Positions 5,494 through 7,034 of a stretch of DNA of 7,034 bases are shown here, in pieces; the stretch's first letter is position 1; each line of letters begins with the position of its first letter. The stretch lies in contig RFNI01000104.1 of the NCBI GenBank assembly GCA_009927245.1, positions 1 to 7,034 on the forward strand, in the 5' to 3' direction. The notes under the pieces are model-generated. The model was not told where the DNA came from. It saw only the letters and a program-made list of their open reading frames with translations, and did not search any database. The stretch is from Actinomycetota bacterium. Lineage in GTDB: Bacteria; Actinomycetota; Actinomycetes; Actinomycetales; Microbacteriaceae. The position numbers and the translations under genes are program-made.

Positions 5494-6072
5494 CCTACCG
5501 AAACCGAAGCTAGAGGCTTTGCCCTCTACGTTGGAATCGATGAAGAAACGGCTAAAGCCGCTGGCACCTCACTAGGTGCAGTGGTAGCAGCACTTAGAAG
5601 CACTTTGGATCAAATAGCACCAGGGCTCGCAGCTGAATCTTTTGCTGCTGTTGCTCTAGCCAGCAAAGGCACCGGTGGTCGAAACGTTGATGTAGTTAGA
5701 ACTGCATTGGCTGACCCTAGAGCTCTATCCAAACTACTTGAGAAGAACGAAGATGACGCTGCTAAAGGCATTGTCATCGACGTTCGTCGTCACAAGGTAT
5801 TCATTGACGGCACCAACGCCGAGTTGACCTATAAAGAGTTTGCTCTGCTCCAGTTACTGGTTGAGAATGAAGGAATTACAATCTCTCGTGATGAACTCAT
5901 CCAGAAGCTATGGGGTGATGTTCATGACACCGCAGTATTTGGTAGAACTATCGATGTTCACATCAGAAGACTTCGCGCAAAGATTGAAGGCTACGAAGAC
6001 ATCGTCAGGACCATCAGAGGCGCTGGATACCGTTTCGATGCTCACCCAGATGTTCTAATCGAAGGTATTTGA
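5455..6072 (+). CDS. Winged-helix (OmpR/PhoB-type) DNA-binding regulator without a receiver domain
   Basis: A 205-residue predicted transcription factor. Residues about 104-195 form an OmpR/PhoB-type C-terminal effector domain: the strand KVFIDG, ELTYKEFALLQLL (123-135), the SRDELIQKLWG helix (144-154), recognition helix RTIDVHIRRLRAKI (164-177) and the wing RTIRGAGYRF (185-194). The N-terminal 100 residues are not a response-regulator receiver: there is no acidic pocket, phosphorylatable Asp or conserved Lys pattern. They contain GFALYVGIDEETAKAAG (21-37), an amphipathic helix VVAALRSTLDQIA, and FAAVALASKGTGGRNVDVVR (63-82). I recognise this layout from actinobacterial proteins annotated only as winged helix regulators; the sensed signal is unknown. 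AAGGA (5442-5446) sets the start. The upstream Met/Cys-rich ORF suggests sulphur amino acid or redox control of its expression. Confidence 0.88.
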   Translation: MTIAPTNPFVRTTPTETEARGFALYVGIDEETAKAAGTSLGAVVAALRSTLDQIAPGLAAESFAAVALASKGTGGRNVDVVRTALADPRALSKLLEKNEDDAAKGIVIDVRRHKVFIDGTNAELTYKEFALLQLLVENEGITISRDELIQKLWGDVHDTAVFGRTIDVHIRRLRAKIEGYEDIVRTIRGAGYRFDAHPDVLIEGI

Positions 6073-6076
6073 TTAC

Positions 6077-6082
6077 TAGGCT
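6077..6082 (+). promoter_or_regulatory. Putative -10 box of a leaderless transcript for the P-loop kinase gene
   Basis: TAGGCT (TANNNT) ends exactly 6 nt before ATG 6089, as for upp and the small ORF, and no clear Shine-Dalgarno precedes the start. Five bases separate it from the regulator stop codon. A -35 is not convincing, so readthrough from the regulator promoter is also likely. Confidence 0.4.
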
Positions 6083-6088
6083 TTCGGT

Positions 6089-6673
6089 ATGGAACTACTA
6101 CCCTACGAAGATCTTTTAGAACGAGTAGTTAGCCAAACCCTTGAGCTTGTTGATCGTGGCGTAATTACGCCAATTATTCTGATTGACGGTAGAGCAGGCT
6201 CTGGGAAATCAACCCTGGCTGCAAAGCTTCAGAATGAAGTGTTCAAGCAGGGTGAATCCATGCCCAGAATCATTCACATGGATGATCTCTACGAAGGCTG
6301 GCAGGGCCTTTCCCTTGGGGCAGAGTATTTGCAAAGGATCATCCTCCAACCACTTCTAGCTAAGAAGAATGCCAGTTGGCAGGAATACAACTGGGAACTA
6401 GAACAGCGTGATCGCTGGAGAGAGTTCTCTGGGGGGACACCATTGATTGTTGAAGGCTGCGGTTCTCTAAATCAATACACCAGCGCTATTTCGAATATAA
6501 GCATCTGGCTTGAGGTTGATGAAGAAATAAGACGAGCACGTTGGCTAGAACGTGATGGCAATACCTTTGATGAATACTTTGATATCTGGGCAGCCCAGGA
6601 ACTTGATTTCATAGCTAGAGAGAAATCTCCAAGCCTTGCTGACTATGGTCTAAGCAGTCCTGCGGTTGATTAG
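6089..6673 (+). CDS. P-loop nucleoside/nucleotide kinase-like ATPase of unknown substrate
   Basis: A 194-residue cytoplasmic protein of the P-loop kinase fold, nearest in pattern to the uridine kinase-like group. The Walker A motif is GRAGSGKST (34-42) after the strand IILID. HMDDLYEGW (63-71) matches the DD-x-Y substrate/Mg segment of uridine kinase-like proteins. PLIVEGCG (118-125) is the Walker B-like strand. RRARWLERDG (148-157) looks like the arginine-bearing lid helix. The C terminus is short. The substrate cannot be read from sequence; proximity to upp does not prove a role in uridine metabolism, since similar actinobacterial ORFs are usually annotated only as ATP-binding proteins. It follows the regulator by 16 nt on the same strand and overlaps the opposing DedA gene by 24 nt at its 3' end. 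Confidence 0.8.
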   Translation: MELLPYEDLLERVVSQTLELVDRGVITPIILIDGRAGSGKSTLAAKLQNEVFKQGESMPRIIHMDDLYEGWQGLSLGAEYLQRIILQPLLAKKNASWQEYNWELEQRDRWREFSGGTPLIVEGCGSLNQYTSAISNISIWLEVDEEIRRARWLERDGNTFDEYFDIWAAQELDFIAREKSPSLADYGLSSPAVD

Positions 6674-7034
6674 CCAAACTCTAAAACCGGCAATCAAGCT
6701 TGCAGCGATAAAGAATCCAGCGATTATGTATGAAGCATCTTTGACTGCAGGGATAGAAGCTGAGTAATAACCGCAGAGGGTTAGACCAACTCCCCAAGCA
6801 ACTGCGCCAACTAGGTTAGCGCTAAAGAACTTGTAGTAGTTCATCTTTGAGATACCAGCAATAACAGGAACGAAGACTCTTGCCCAAGGCATAAACCTTG
6901 AGATCACAACTGCCCACCAACCCCAGGCTAGGAACAGCGATTCGCTCTTCTCAATACCGGTTCTAATCCAGCGACCTTTGCGTTTATCTAGATAAGGTCT
7001 GCCGTAGTGACGCCCTAGGGTGTATCCAACCTGG
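6650..7034 (-). CDS. DedA-family inner-membrane protein, partial (N terminus beyond window)
   Basis: The last 127 residues of a DedA/SNARE-associated family protein are visible, open to the right edge in the frame whose first full codon ends at 7033. The family signature runs QVGYTLGRHYG, then W-x-A-V-V-ISRFMPWARVFVPVIAG, the region with conserved R and P residues in DedA proteins. Next comes the M-x-x-x-x-F-x-x-x-N-x-x-G-A-x-x-W segment (MNYYKFFSANLVGAVAW). Hydrophobic stretches consistent with membrane helices lie in VGAVAWGVGLTLCGYYSA and SYIIAGFFIAASLIAGF. DedA proteins act in membrane homeostasis, several as phospholipid or undecaprenyl-phosphate transporters; the substrate here is unknown. 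A GTG at 6907 (minus strand) is internal, not the start. The gene ends with TAG at 6650-6652 inside the kinase gene's 3' end. Confidence 0.88.
   Translation of the reverse strand, partial: QVGYTLGRHYGRPYLDKRKGRWIRTGIEKSESLFLAWGWWAVVISRFMPWARVFVPVIAGISKMNYYKFFSANLVGAVAWGVGLTLCGYYSASIPAVKDASYIIAGFFIAASLIAGFRVWLINRRTA

Overview
The window looks like chromosome of a small-genome, moderate-GC actinobacterium, most probably a freshwater or marine Microbacteriaceae (Luna-type lineages such as Rhodoluna or Aquiluna). This is inferred from the sequence of the tadA, upp and winged-helix regulator products, from the YxW Ig-like repeats of the secreted protein, and from apparent leaderless starts. It was not checked by any search.

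Layout, left to right. A tRNA-Ser(CGA) on the minus strand is cut by the left edge (1-69). A perfect 13-bp-stem hairpin (117-152) separates it from a 3.7-kb minus-strand gene (169-3879). That gene encodes a 1236-residue secreted, cysteine-free, multidomain beta-sandwich protein: signal peptide, about nine cadherin-like beta-sandwich modules, then four YxW Ig-like modules, with no recognisable wall anchor. Its 173-bp upstream spacer holds an inverted-repeat/half-site cluster. Next comes tadA (minus strand, tRNA-A34 deaminase), tightly divergent from upp (plus strand, uracil phosphoribosyltransferase). The 276-bp gap after upp is not empty. It carries the best promoter in the window and an apparently leaderless 31-codon ORF ending in a Met/Cys-rich tail, followed by a C-rich leader and a winged-helix DNA-binding regulator without a receiver domain. 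A P-loop kinase-like gene follows 16 bp later and overlaps tail-to-tail with a partial DedA-family membrane protein gene cut by the right edge.

Most genes are housekeeping: tRNA wobble editing, pyrimidine salvage, a small P-loop kinase and a DedA membrane protein. The two regions worth attention are the leader-peptide/regulator unit at 5203-6072, which looks like a ribosome-mediated attenuator responding to Cys or Met supply and controlling a transcription factor, and the giant secreted adhesin-like protein with an unusual proline-periodic insertion. An 18-bp motif (16/18 identical, opposite orientation) occurs upstream of both and may or may not link them. Three starts (upp, the small ORF and the kinase) share a TANNNT box exactly 6 nt before the ATG, consistent with leaderless transcription.
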